A stretch of 64,000 bases of DNA, from positions 62,001 through 126,000 of the forward strand of contig JAJTEW010000001.1 in the NCBI GenBank assembly GCA_021299875.1. Direction: 5' to 3'. The stretch comes from Comamonadaceae bacterium (GTDB lineage Bacteria > Pseudomonadota > Gammaproteobacteria > Burkholderiales > Burkholderiaceae_C). Both the position numbers and the translations under genes were made by a program. Shown here piece by piece: positions 52,199 to 60,791 of the stretch (positions are counted from its first letter, which is position 1; each line of letters starts with the position of its first letter). Under the pieces are notes generated by a model. It made no database searches, had not been told where the DNA came from, and saw only the letters and a program-made list of their open reading frames with translations.

Positions 52199-53197
52199 TT
52201 AAAACGCAATTTTTTCAGCTTCCAAGTACGCCAAGCTGATGTACTTGCCAATGTTGCCTTCAAAACCTTCCATGGTTTTGGCACGTGAAGCAACGCGGGG
52301 GTCTTTCAGCACCGCCGCTCTCGCTTGGGCTTCGGATTGGCCGTCTTCCACCGCCTTGAGGCTCGGCTCCCAGATACCAGCCATGAAGTCGCCATAGGTC
52401 TTGAGCAGGTCTGGGCGTGCACGGCCATGGCCAGGCACCCAGAGTTGCTCTCCGGTGGCCGCCATCAAAGCCTTGTAGTACTTGAATGTGCCGGGGTAGG
52501 AGCCATCGTCCATGTTGGCAATGCGGTTGGTCATGGCGATGTCGCCCACAGCCGTCACTTTGTCCTGCACGATTTCGACGCTCAGGTCCGAGGGTGTGTG
52601 GGCTGTGCCGTAGTGGTGCATGCGCAAACTCACATCGCCAAACTGGATCACCTGGCCATGCTGAACGGCGGTGTTGGGTATGACCACTTGCGTGCCAATG
52701 GTCGACTGGTGGGTCCAGCGCTCCATCAGGCTGCGCCAAAGATTGCCCTCCGCACCCTTGAGCTTTTCAATGCTGCTGGCCAACGCGTAGATGGGCAGCT
52801 TGTCACCGTAGGTTTTGACAAAGGCATGGTTACCCAACCAATGGTCACCGTGGTAGTGGCTGTTGAACACGGCCACCACAGGCTTGTCGGTCACTTTGCG
52901 GATCATGCGAATGGCCATTTGGCCGATTTGCAAGGAAGCGCCCGAGTCGATCACCACCACCCCCACAGAAGTCACGACAAAGACGATGTTGGCCATCATG
53001 CCCCGGTTCTGCGGGGTCGGAAACCCATCGGGTGAGTAAATCATCCACACATGTTTGGACAACTGCTGCGCCGGGATATCGGCGACAGCGGGCCCCTCAA
53101 TGAACTCCTGAGCTTGTTGTGCAAACAAGCGAGCCTCCGGTAAGAGCGTCACACCCGCCACTGCAGTGCTGGCCAACAGCAAATGTCTTCTTTTCAT
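52199..53197 (-). CDS. soxH: SoxH-like metallo-beta-lactamase fold hydrolase
   Basis: This 332-aa exported hydrolase has a signal peptide (MKRRHLLLASTAVAGVTLLP) and the metal motif HYHGDHWLGNH with His114, His116, Asp118 and His119, plus later GTAHTPSD and VPGHG. SoxH proteins lie at the ends of sox operons. They are not essential for thiosulfate oxidation and their substrate is unknown. It is the last gene of the sox unit, 44 bp after soxB. Confidence 0.85.
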   Translation of the reverse strand: MKRRHLLLASTAVAGVTLLPEARLFAQQAQEFIEGPAVADIPAQQLSKHVWMIYSPDGFPTPQNRGMMANIVFVVTSVGVVVIDSGASLQIGQMAIRMIRKVTDKPVVAVFNSHYHGDHWLGNHAFVKTYGDKLPIYALASSIEKLKGAEGNLWRSLMERWTHQSTIGTQVVIPNTAVQHGQVIQFGDVSLRMHHYGTAHTPSDLSVEIVQDKVTAVGDIAMTNRIANMDDGSYPGTFKYYKALMAATGEQLWVPGHGRARPDLLKTYGDFMAGIWEPSLKAVEDGQSEAQARAAVLKDPRVASRAKTMEGFEGNIGKYISLAYLEAEKIAF

Positions 53198-53241
53198 GCG
53201 AATTCCTTCAAGGGAAACAGCGCACCGTCGCGCTGCGGCCC

Positions 53242-54975
53242 TTAAACCACGTAACCCTTGTTGGGCAAAGCACCGATGATTTTGGGGGTGTTGAGTTGGC
53301 GTGGCTTGATGCGACCGCCTTGGGCTTTGAGCCAGGTCTCGACCACTTCCCACACCTGCTTGTTGCCCTGGTTGCGTGCTTCTTCGGCCACAGGCGCCCA
53401 ACCGGCCACCTTGTACTTTTTGCCCGATTCGATCAACTGTCCCTTCAAACGCATGTCGCTGATTCGGCTGCCCGCCGTGCCCACGGGGTTGCAGCTGTAA
53501 GTCAAGCCACCCACACGCACCATGTCACCACCTTGTTGGTAATAGGGGTCGGGGTTGAACAGGTTGTCGGCCACGTCTTCGAGCACGGTTTTGATGGTCT
53601 CGCCCGTCATCTCGGTCACCGTGGCAAACGAGTAAGTGGTGGCCGTCATGTCGAGCAACCACTCGCGTGTGATGGCTTGGCCTGGCAGCAGCGTGGTGCC
53701 CCAACGGAAACCGGGTGAGAACGCCAAGTCTGCGCCCTGCACGTCCATCAGTGCATCCACCAAGAGTTGGTCGCCTGTGCCATTGAAGTTGCCGCGGCGG
53801 TAAAGCAGACCATCGGTCACCGCCAATTTTTCGGCCAGCTTGGATTCGTAAGGCGCTCGGATCTTGTTGATCAGCGCATCCATCTCTTTGTCGGCGGGCA
53901 GCATGTTGGAGAAAACGGGCAGCAACTTGTAACGGAAGTCGCTCACCTTTTTGTCTTTGACTTCAAAGTCGAGCACACCCAAAAACTTGCCGTTCGAGCC
54001 TGCGTTGGTCACCAAGGTCTTGCCACCTTTGTTGGAAACAATCGAAGCCACGGGCATGCCGTCGTGCGTGTGGCCACCCATGATGGCATCAATCCCACTC
54101 ACGCGCGTGGCCATCTTCAGGTCCACGTCCATCCCGTTGTGGCTGATAACCACCACCACTTGCGCGCCTTTGCCACGGGCCTCAGTCACCATGGCCTGCA
54201 TGTTTTCGTCTTGAATGCCAAACGCCCAATCGGCCACCATGTAACGCGGGTTGGCGATGGGGGTGTACGGGAACGCCTGACCGATGATGGCGCAAGGTAC
54301 GCCATTGATTTCGCGGATCACATAAGGCTTGAACACCGGGTCACCAAAGTCATTGGTCTTGACGTTCTGAGCCACAAAATCGATCTTGCCGGCAAAGTCT
54401 TTGTCGATGATCTCTTTGACGCGCTCCATGCCCAAGGTAAATTCCCAGTGGCCCGTCATCACATCCACACCCAGCAATTTGCAGGCGTCGACCATGTCTT
54501 GGCCGTTGGTCCACAGGCTGGTGCCTGAGCCTTGCCAAGTGTCTCCACCGTCCAACAACAATACGCCGGGGCGGCTGGCCTTCATGCGCTTGACGAGCGT
54601 GGCCAAGTGGGCAAAACCGCCCACTTTGCCAAAGCGCTTGGCAGCCTTCTCAAAGTTGAGAAAGGTCAAAGCGTGGGCCTCGGCTGTGCCGGGTCGGATC
54701 TTGGCCACTTGCAACAAATGCTCGCCCACCAAATGCGGCAAGTTGTTCTGCATCGAACCAATACCCAGGTTGATGCTGGGCTCGCGGAAATAAATCGGCT
54801 TGAGCTGGGCATGGCAATCGGTCATGTGCAAAAAAGACACATTGCCAAATTTGGGAATGTCGTACAAGCCATTGGCCGCTGTGGCAGCACTGGCTTCTGC
54901 AAAGGAGCCCATGCTCATGCCAGCCATGGTGCCGGCGCCCATGACCTGGATAAATTCGCGTTTGGAGAGATTCAT
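53242..54975 (-). CDS. soxB: thiosulfohydrolase SoxB
   Basis: SoxB cuts the terminal sulfate from the thiosulfate adduct on SoxYZ in the periplasm. The 577-aa protein has an export signal and the di-manganese 5'-nucleotidase fold: LHMTDCHAQL (residues 49-58), GGDTWQGSG, GHWEFTLG, ISHNGMDVDL and GGHTHDG. All metal-binding motifs are intact. The start at 54975 gives a normal N-terminus. A terminator-like hairpin separates it from soxX. Confidence 0.95.
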   Translation of the reverse strand: MNLSKREFIQVMGAGTMAGMSMGSFAEASAATAANGLYDIPKFGNVSFLHMTDCHAQLKPIYFREPSINLGIGSMQNNLPHLVGEHLLQVAKIRPGTAEAHALTFLNFEKAAKRFGKVGGFAHLATLVKRMKASRPGVLLLDGGDTWQGSGTSLWTNGQDMVDACKLLGVDVMTGHWEFTLGMERVKEIIDKDFAGKIDFVAQNVKTNDFGDPVFKPYVIREINGVPCAIIGQAFPYTPIANPRYMVADWAFGIQDENMQAMVTEARGKGAQVVVVISHNGMDVDLKMATRVSGIDAIMGGHTHDGMPVASIVSNKGGKTLVTNAGSNGKFLGVLDFEVKDKKVSDFRYKLLPVFSNMLPADKEMDALINKIRAPYESKLAEKLAVTDGLLYRRGNFNGTGDQLLVDALMDVQGADLAFSPGFRWGTTLLPGQAITREWLLDMTATTYSFATVTEMTGETIKTVLEDVADNLFNPDPYYQQGGDMVRVGGLTYSCNPVGTAGSRISDMRLKGQLIESGKKYKVAGWAPVAEEARNQGNKQVWEVVETWLKAQGGRIKPRQLNTPKIIGALPNKGYVV

Positions 54976-55003
54976 ATTTGCAACCACTGATATATAAAAG
55001 TCC

Positions 55004-55027
55004 AAAAAACCCGGCCTGGCCGGGTTT
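55004..55027 (-). terminator. terminator-like hairpin between soxX and soxB
   Basis: AAACCCGGCC and GGCCGGGTTT form perfect 10-bp complementary arms just after the soxX stop, followed by TTTTTT on the minus strand in the TTTTTTGG context. Placed inside the operon, it could lower transcription of soxB and soxH relative to the upstream genes. Confidence 0.65.
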
Positions 55028-55033
55028 GGAGGG

Positions 55034-55690
55034 TTATTGGTTCACAGGCGATTTGGGGTCAAGCAACAAACCCACAATGTGCCGAACCTGCGTCTCGGTC
55101 AAGATGCCCATGTGACCTGCGCGTGGCATGTTGGAACAGGCGTTGTAGGCCTTGGAGTTCCAGATCTTGCCCCAGGTGTACTCCACGATGGCTTTGCTCG
55201 CTGGGTCATCCGGATTGGACACGCCTCGGATCTTGCCGTAGTTGTACAAGCTGGGGCCCAACGTACCGTAGGAAATTTCTTTCTTGTCCATCTGATGGCA
55301 GTTGTAGCAATTGCCACCGTTGACCGCTGTGGCCGAATCGGTCCAGGTCAAACCACGGCCACTTTGTGCAATGGCTTCGCCCTGCTTCCAGTCACCGATG
55401 AACTTGCCATCCGATGGCCATTTGATGGCCTTCATATTGGCTTCTTCGATCCGCTTAGCAATTTTTTCGTCCAGCGGCTTACCCGCGACATCGGCTTCAC
55501 TGCAAGCGCGGTTGGTTTCGTCCGTGGCGGTGATGCGCTCCACCTTGACATGGCTTTGGTCACGGAACGACGCCTTGACGATCTTGTCGGTCAATTCATT
55601 GAGTTCGGCCACAGAGGGGCCGGATGCGCAGCCAGCAGCCACCAGAGCCGCTGAAAGACTGGCCAAAACGAGTTGGGTTTTTTTGTTCAT
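55034..55690 (-). CDS. soxX: sulfur oxidation c-type cytochrome SoxX
   Basis: SoxX is the small heme subunit of SoxAX, which couples thiosulfate oxidatively to SoxYZ. The 218-aa protein has a signal sequence with VAAGCASG, a heme site CYNCHQ near residue 127, GPSLYNYGKIRG, and the axial methionine region NMPRAGH. It is followed closely on the 5' side by soxA (18 bp). The Cys in VAAGC might mark lipid attachment, but the lipobox is not a good match. Confidence 0.92.
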   Translation of the reverse strand: MNKKTQLVLASLSAALVAAGCASGPSVAELNELTDKIVKASFRDQSHVKVERITATDETNRACSEADVAGKPLDEKIAKRIEEANMKAIKWPSDGKFIGDWKQGEAIAQSGRGLTWTDSATAVNGGNCYNCHQMDKKEISYGTLGPSLYNYGKIRGVSNPDDPASKAIVEYTWGKIWNSKAYNACSNMPRAGHMGILTETQVRHIVGLLLDPKSPVNQ

Positions 55691-55708
55691 GAGAGTCTCC
55701 AGATCTGA

Positions 55709-56512
55709 TCAGCGTTTGATGGCCGGGGCAATCGAGGCGGCGCCTTTGGCGTTCACACCCAGATACGTGGACAAAGCCACGGTGGCATCGCTGCCAAAAC
55801 CGGGATAGGGGAAACGCTGTTGGCGATAGCAATCGTTCAAGCGCAGCTGCATGCTCCACATCTGACCGTTCGAGACGCGGTAGGCAGGCCAGGCCGCAAA
55901 GCCGACACCGTCACCCGGGTTCTTGGTCAAGATCGGCAGGTCTTGCAAGCGGATGCGCTTGCCCTCTTCACCGTGGCAAGAGGCACATGAGAAATCATGG
56001 GTGCCGCCGCGCTGAAAGAACAAGCGCTTGCCCACTTCATAGAAAGTTTTTTCTTGGGCGTGCGATTGCGACAAATTAAATTTAAGTCCCTTGGACTCTG
56101 CTGCGATCCAAGTGGCCAAAGCCGTCACATTGGCCATCTCACCGCGACCAAAAGCCGTCTTGGATATTTCGGCAGCATTAAAACCTTGCAAAGTTTCCAT
56201 GCAAGTGACCAAGCGTGACTCCAGGTCTTGCATGCGTTGCGTGTCGGCAAAATAGCGAGGTAACTCGACAAAAACGCCCTTCACAACCCCTGGACCTTTG
56301 CCCAAATCGCACTTTTCAAGAGAGGCATTTTTGGGCCCACGGGCTTTTTTCCAAAGGTCTTCGCCTTTGGCTTCATAAAGCTCAGCGGGGTTGCCGTCTT
56401 GCAACATGGCACGGTATTCATCAATGCCTTGGCTCGCTGTTTTTTGTGCCAACGCAGGCCAAGCGCAAACCGTCAGGGCCACCGCCAGGGAAAGTGTCGT
56501 TACATTTTTCAT
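55709..56512 (-). CDS. soxA: sulfur oxidation c-type cytochrome SoxA
   Basis: SoxA is the catalytic subunit of SoxAX. The 267-aa protein has a signal peptide (cleavage after PALA), one heme site CASCHGEEGKR in the C-terminal domain, and the active-site Cys in LNDCYRQQ. The N-terminal domain has KCDLGKGPG in place of CxxCH, so this is the mono-heme SoxA form. AGAGGTG precedes the ATG at 56512. It lies between soxZ and soxX. Confidence 0.93.
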   Translation of the reverse strand: MKNVTTLSLAVALTVCAWPALAQKTASQGIDEYRAMLQDGNPAELYEAKGEDLWKKARGPKNASLEKCDLGKGPGVVKGVFVELPRYFADTQRMQDLESRLVTCMETLQGFNAAEISKTAFGRGEMANVTALATWIAAESKGLKFNLSQSHAQEKTFYEVGKRLFFQRGGTHDFSCASCHGEEGKRIRLQDLPILTKNPGDGVGFAAWPAYRVSNGQMWSMQLRLNDCYRQQRFPYPGFGSDATVALSTYLGVNAKGAASIAPAIKR

Positions 56513-56587
56513 GGTCACCTCTTTTGTTATTTTCAAACGCAAAAAGGGTGAAGTTGTGGCTTCACCCTTTGCCATCTCATCGTCCGT

Positions 56588-56899
56588 TCAAGACACCGTG
56601 GCTTCGTCGGTTCGGGTGGCGCCCCGGTTGTCTTTCCAGGTCACCGCAATCTTGTCGCCGGCTTTGGCGCCCTTGACGCTGAACTGCATGAAGGGGTTTT
56701 TGGACACAGCTGGGCCCCACTCGGCGGTCAAAACGACCTTGCCGTTGTGGGTCGCGGTGACCTCCTGGATGAACCAGGCGGGAATGAGGTTGCCGGAAGC
56801 GTCACGACGCTGGCCTGCTTCCATTTCGTGGGCCATGAGCACACGAACGGTTGCTTTGTCACCCGCTACTTGAGCTCGAATGCGCATTGGATCTGCCAT
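56588..56899 (-). CDS. soxZ: thiosulfate carrier subunit SoxZ
   Basis: SoxZ forms the SoxYZ carrier heterodimer. The 103-aa protein is all-beta and has no signal peptide, as expected because it is exported with SoxY. Family segments are VRVLMAHEMEAGQRRD, NPFMQFSVKG and AGDKIAVTWKDN. The start has AGGAGAG upstream. It lies 54 bp after soxY. Confidence 0.93.
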   Translation of the reverse strand: MADPMRIRAQVAGDKATVRVLMAHEMEAGQRRDASGNLIPAWFIQEVTATHNGKVVLTAEWGPAVSKNPFMQFSVKGAKAGDKIAVTWKDNRGATRTDEATVS

Positions 56900-56953
56900 G
56901 TTTCTCTCCTAAATCTTTCTGTGAATCAATGTGTAAACGGTATTTGCAAGCGT

Positions 56954-57409
56954 TTAACCGCCGCAACCACCCAAAGTGACTTTGACCTCTTTTTTGGCCC
57001 ACAAAGCACGGCCGTCGTTCATGATGGCCACCGCGTACACATCGGAAGACTGGCCCATCTTGGCGCGGGTCGAGAAGTTGGCATCCACGGCATCGGTCAC
57101 GTTGAACATGGCCACCAGTGCGGACGGGTTTTTCTCGACCATGATCATCAAGTGCTTGACGCCGGCCAAGGACGTGCTGGCACCCAAGGGCACCACGGCA
57201 CCGTTTTCAGCGATGTCCGGACCGGTGATGGTCACGTCTTTGCTTTCAGCCATGCTTTTGGCACCCGCAGCCTTGGCAGAGTCCTGAACCGATTTGGCGT
57301 CAAACGCGGCTTTGTTGACAGCGGCTTGTGCGAACTGTGGGAAGCCAGCGGCGGCCAAGAGGCCAGCCACAACAGCGGTTTGCTTGAGTGTCTCGCGACG
57401 GTTTTGCAT
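56954..57409 (-). CDS. soxY: thiosulfate carrier subunit SoxY
   Basis: SoxY carries sulfur intermediates on the Cys of its C-terminal arm, here GGCGG at the end of the 151-aa chain. The N-terminus MQNRRETLKQTAVVAGLLAA is a twin-arginine-type signal. The start at 57409 follows GGAGATATC. It is the substrate carrier for SoxAX, SoxB and SoxCD encoded around it. Confidence 0.95.
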   Translation of the reverse strand: MQNRRETLKQTAVVAGLLAAAGFPQFAQAAVNKAAFDAKSVQDSAKAAGAKSMAESKDVTITGPDIAENGAVVPLGASTSLAGVKHLMIMVEKNPSALVAMFNVTDAVDANFSTRAKMGQSSDVYAVAIMNDGRALWAKKEVKVTLGGCGG

Positions 57410-57479
57410 CTGATATCTCCTTTGATGGTTGAGTGATGCGATAAAAACAGGTTCAGCTGTACCGTGGGATCGGCCCACG

Positions 57480-58559
57480 TTACTTGCTGGCCCCCTTGGA
57501 AATCCATTCTGCAATCAGTTTGGCATCCGTGTCAGGCAGTGATTGTGCAGGCATTGGAATCGGTCCGTAAACCCCCACACCACCCACCTTGATTTTTTCT
57601 GTCAGGTAAGCGACCTTGCCAGCCTGTTTTTTAGCGATTTCATGAAAGCCTGGGCCCACGATTTTCTTATCAACACCATGGCAAGCGGTACAGCTGTGTT
57701 TGTTCAACAAAGCGATGACGGCCTTGGATTCATTTTTTTCTGGCTTGGCAGCGGCCACAGGAGCAGCTGCTGCCGCTGCTGCTGGCGTACCGGCTTTGGG
57801 CTCTGGGCGCGTTGTGTCTGCACCCCGTTGTGGTCCGACAATCCGGTTTTGCTCTTGCAAGTTGCCGTGTGCGTTGCGCGCAAAGTCTGGCAAAAATGAC
57901 GCCACTTTAGGCTCAGGCGTGCAGTCCTTCATGCAGATTTTGTTGTTCGTGTCAGGCTTTTTGACGCCCCCAAATTCATTGCCAGGCCACATCGCGTGTG
58001 CAGTGGTCATGCCATTGCGGTTGGGCATCCGGGCCTGAACTTCGGCGATGTTTTTGTCCGACAAGACAAAGTTGTCCGGCACGATGTTGCCCAGGTTCAA
58101 CATGAACGCTGTGACGGCATAGACCTCTTCCGTGGTCAGTGTCTTGGGGTTGGTCCAAGGCATGGCCCGATTGACGTAGTCCCACAAGGTAGACACCGTG
58201 GGCACCTTCATGAGGGTTGTACGACCGGGGTAGTCCGCGCGCTGCAAATTGGCCACACGACCGGTTTTGATGTCTTCGGCTGTCGTGCCGCCCACGATGG
58301 GGCTGAAGACCTCGTTGGATTCGCCGAACACACCATGGCAATGGGCGCACTTGGCCTCCCACACATCCTGGCCTTTGGCCACCGAGCCAGAACCGGCTGG
58401 CAAACCCTTGAAATCGGGACGCACATCGATGTCCCACTTGGCCACTTCTTTGGCCGTGGCCTCGCGACCCACGCCAGGAAATTTTGTGGTCTGTGCGCTG
58501 GCCAAGCCTGCTGCGGCCAGACAAACAAAGGCTAAAACGGCATTACGAAACTTGGACAT
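57480..58559 (-). CDS. soxD: sulfane dehydrogenase cytochrome subunit SoxD
   Basis: SoxD accepts electrons from SoxC. The 359-aa protein has a signal peptide, heme 1 at CAHCHG, a domain with NRNGMTTAHAMWPGNEFGG, two extra Cys in KICMKDC, an Ala/Pro linker, and a second cytochrome domain with heme 2 at CTACHG and a PMPAQS methionine-ligand region. It overlaps the soxC end by 17 bases, which implies coupled translation. Confidence 0.93.
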   Translation of the reverse strand: MSKFRNAVLAFVCLAAAGLASAQTTKFPGVGREATAKEVAKWDIDVRPDFKGLPAGSGSVAKGQDVWEAKCAHCHGVFGESNEVFSPIVGGTTAEDIKTGRVANLQRADYPGRTTLMKVPTVSTLWDYVNRAMPWTNPKTLTTEEVYAVTAFMLNLGNIVPDNFVLSDKNIAEVQARMPNRNGMTTAHAMWPGNEFGGVKKPDTNNKICMKDCTPEPKVASFLPDFARNAHGNLQEQNRIVGPQRGADTTRPEPKAGTPAAAAAAAPVAAAKPEKNESKAVIALLNKHSCTACHGVDKKIVGPGFHEIAKKQAGKVAYLTEKIKVGGVGVYGPIPMPAQSLPDTDAKLIAEWISKGASK

Positions 58560-59907
58560 TTTTCACCTCACCGTTTTCCTGCACCAACCATGATTGGATG
58601 GCGTTGTTGTGATAAATCGATCGGGTTCCGCGCGCAGCACGCAACTGTTGGTAAGTGGGCTGCACGTGCCCTGTTTCATCTTGAGCACGGCTTTGAATGA
58701 TGGCAGGTTTGCCGTCCCACACCCAATTGAGGTTGAACCGGGTCAGGGCCTTAGACAGCACCGGAGTTTCCAGCCGCGCTTGTCGCCAATTGCGTCCGCC
58801 GTCGGTGGAGACATCCACCCGCTTGATCTTGCCCTTGCCCGTCCAGGCCAAACCTGTGATGTTGTAAAAACCTTTGTCCAGCAGCACCTGTCCGCCAGAG
58901 GGTGTGGTGACCACGCTTTTGACTTCTTGAATGTTGCTGTACTGGCGCTGCAAACCATTGGGCATCAAATCAATGTAGTGAATGGCCTCGTCTTTGGCGG
59001 CGTAAGGCTTGTCACCCACCTCGACCCGTCGCAGGTATTTGACCCAGCTCACGCCCTGCACACCGGGTACCACCAAACGCAGGGGATAACCGTTTTCGGG
59101 GCGCAACATTTCGCCGTTTTGGCCGTAAGCCACGATGACTTCACCCGAGGTGATCAAGCTCATCGGAATGGTGCGGGTCATGGACGATCCATCCGCACCC
59201 TCGGCCAACACGAACTTGCCGTTCTTCAGGTCGGCACCCGCCAACTCGAGCAAGGTGATCAGGGGAACGCCCGTGAACTCGCTGCAAGAGATCATGCCGT
59301 GCGTGTATTGAACCGTGGGCACAGCCACATTGCCCCATTCGGTGGCGGTGTTGGCACCGCACTCGATGAAGGCAAAACGCGAGACCGAAGGCAAACGCAT
59401 GATCTCGTCCATGGTGAACACCATGTTCTTTTTGACCATGCCGTTGATCATGAAGCGGTGCTTGGAAGGATCAATGTCCCACCAACCCTGATGGTGACGC
59501 TCAAAGTGCAAACCGCTGGGCGTGACGATGCCAAACAAGGACTGCAGGGGCGCGAACGACACCGAAGCTTGCGTGGTTTGCGTCAACCCGGGGCTTTGGC
59601 GGCGCTGCAAGTTGGCTTCGTACTGCGAAGGCTTGCCATAGCCCTCCACCGCCACACCTTGGCCCAAGCCCGTGGTGTGCTCAGGCAGGTTCAAAATATT
59701 GGGATCACCCCCTTCAGCCGGCACCGGATTGCCCTGTGCCATGGCCATGGGCGCAGCGGCACCAGCAGCCGCAGCGGCAAAGGCATTGCGAATGAAATCA
59801 CGGCGGCCTTTTTTGCCCTCCGCGAAAACTTCCTTGACACCACTGGGTGTCAAGAAATTCTCGGGTGCTTTTTGCACCCGACCTGATGGGATATTGTCTG
59901 CCTTCAC
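58543..59907 (-). CDS. soxC: sulfane dehydrogenase molybdenum subunit SoxC
   Basis: SoxC oxidises the outer sulfur on SoxY by six electrons, which lets the Sox system make sulfate without storing sulfur globules. The 454-aa protein has a twin-arginine signal (GKKGRRDFIRNAF, residues 32-44) and the sulfite-oxidase fold. The Moco-ligating Cys183 is in FIECGANTATEWG. The start overlaps the soxR stop by four bases. Confidence 0.94.
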   Translation of the reverse strand: MKADNIPSGRVQKAPENFLTPSGVKEVFAEGKKGRRDFIRNAFAAAAAGAAAPMAMAQGNPVPAEGGDPNILNLPEHTTGLGQGVAVEGYGKPSQYEANLQRRQSPGLTQTTQASVSFAPLQSLFGIVTPSGLHFERHHQGWWDIDPSKHRFMINGMVKKNMVFTMDEIMRLPSVSRFAFIECGANTATEWGNVAVPTVQYTHGMISCSEFTGVPLITLLELAGADLKNGKFVLAEGADGSSMTRTIPMSLITSGEVIVAYGQNGEMLRPENGYPLRLVVPGVQGVSWVKYLRRVEVGDKPYAAKDEAIHYIDLMPNGLQRQYSNIQEVKSVVTTPSGGQVLLDKGFYNITGLAWTGKGKIKRVDVSTDGGRNWRQARLETPVLSKALTRFNLNWVWDGKPAIIQSRAQDETGHVQPTYQQLRAARGTRSIYHNNAIQSWLVQENGEVKNVQVS

Positions 59908-60233
59908 ACAAACTCCTTTTTGATTTGATCCATCACGTCATCATCGACGCCTGACTGCAAGCAAACCGCACGGCACAATTTGGCTGCTGTCTCATCTTCA
60001 ATCCGATAAAAAACTTGCGCTCCTTGACGGCGCTTGCCCAATATGCCGGACCTGAACAAGATGTTCAAATGTTGAGACATGTTCGGCTGGGCCACGCCAA
60101 TGTTTTCAAGCAATTGACCCACGTTTTTTTCACCTTGGCAAAGCGCACTGATGATGCGAAGTCGAATGGGTGTCGACATCACGGCAAACAAGTCTGCCGC
60201 TTTGTCAAATACCGCATCAACCTCAACTGTCAT
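59904..60233 (-). CDS. soxR: ArsR family sulfur-responsive repressor SoxR
   Basis: This 109-aa repressor has an ArsR winged helix (VGQLLENIGVAQPNMSQHLN). Cys32 and Cys91 are placed like the cysteine pair of the persulfide sensors SqrR and BigR, with Cys87 in addition. It is the first gene of the sox operon and overlaps soxC by four bases. An inverted repeat at 60256-60277 lies just upstream and is its probable operator, so it likely represses itself and the sox genes until reactive sulfur appears. Confidence 0.88.
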   Translation of the reverse strand: MTVEVDAVFDKAADLFAVMSTPIRLRIISALCQGEKNVGQLLENIGVAQPNMSQHLNILFRSGILGKRRQGAQVFYRIEDETAAKLCRAVCLQSGVDDDVMDQIKKEFV

Positions 60234-60255
60234 GCTAGCCTTACCATTAGGTTCT

Positions 60256-60277
60256 TATATTCGGATGTTCGAATATA
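60256..60277. promoter_or_regulatory. TATATTCG-N6-CGAATATA inverted repeat, candidate SoxR operator
   Basis: This is a perfect 8-6-8 inverted repeat 23 bp upstream of the soxR start. The A/T-rich ATTCGAAT-like core resembles operators of ArsR proteins such as BigR. It would cover the promoter of the sox operon. Confidence 0.6.
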
Positions 60278-60344
60278 TAGGATAAGCGATAAATCTGAAC
60301 CATAAATTACATCTAGCGCCCAATTTGATCAGGACAAACCCTGA

Positions 60345-60668
60345 TTACTTGAATTTGTAGTGATCGCGGTTGAGAACCGCGGCCACAGAAGTCACTTCCT
60401 CCGGAAACAAGCCCAGGTTCAATTGGCTGTTGCACTGCTCAACCATGCCCCGTAAATACCCCGCCGTATTGATTCGGCCTTGTGGTTTGTAAATGGCGCT
60501 GCCATCGCCCCCCACTTTGGACACATGGCATGCCACGCACTTGTTTTCGGCGATCAATTTTTCACCAAGTTTGATGTCAGCTTCCTTAAAGATTGCTGGT
60601 TGCGCCATGGCGGAGCTTGCGAAAGCCAAACCAACACCCAAGCAAGCCCAAACTTTGACTAATTTCAT
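60345..60668 (-). CDS. small periplasmic mono-heme cytochrome c
   Basis: This 107-aa protein has a signal peptide (MKLVKVWACLGVGLAFASSA, cleavage after AMA), one heme site CVACH, and an extra Cys in VEQCNSQLNLGLFPEE. The family resembles small sulfur-linked cytochromes seen beside sox genes. It may carry electrons from the Sox enzymes to a terminal oxidase. The ATG lies just after a terminator-like hairpin. It is upstream of soxR in the same direction, but the operator region separates it from the sox unit. Confidence 0.85.
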   Translation of the reverse strand: MKLVKVWACLGVGLAFASSAMAQPAIFKEADIKLGEKLIAENKCVACHVSKVGGDGSAIYKPQGRINTAGYLRGMVEQCNSQLNLGLFPEEVTSVAAVLNRDHYKFK

Positions 60669-60681
60669 AGCAGTTTCCCCA

Positions 60682-60715
60682 TAAAAAAACCGCTCAAGGC
60701 GCGAACCCTGAGCGG
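60682..60715 (-). terminator. intrinsic terminator or attenuator directly before the cytochrome gene at 60345-60668
   Basis: CCGCTCA at 60690-60696 pairs with TGAGCGG at 60709-60715 and on the minus strand is followed by a run of T (60683-60689). The T run ends only 14 bases before the cytochrome ATG, next to its GGGGAAA ribosome-binding site. It ends transcripts from the gene at 60792 and may also gate the next gene. Confidence 0.7.
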
Positions 60716-60791
60716 CTAAGAAAAGCCACGAGTACCAATCGAGCTTTGAAATTGTCCATTCGAACAAGCCTCCTAGGCCTGTTATCACTTA

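Noticed and set aside
55034..55690. SoxX as a lipoprotein
   Set aside because: VAAGC has Cys after a signal segment but lacks the Leu usually found three residues before it, so I leave SoxX as a normal periplasmic cytochrome.
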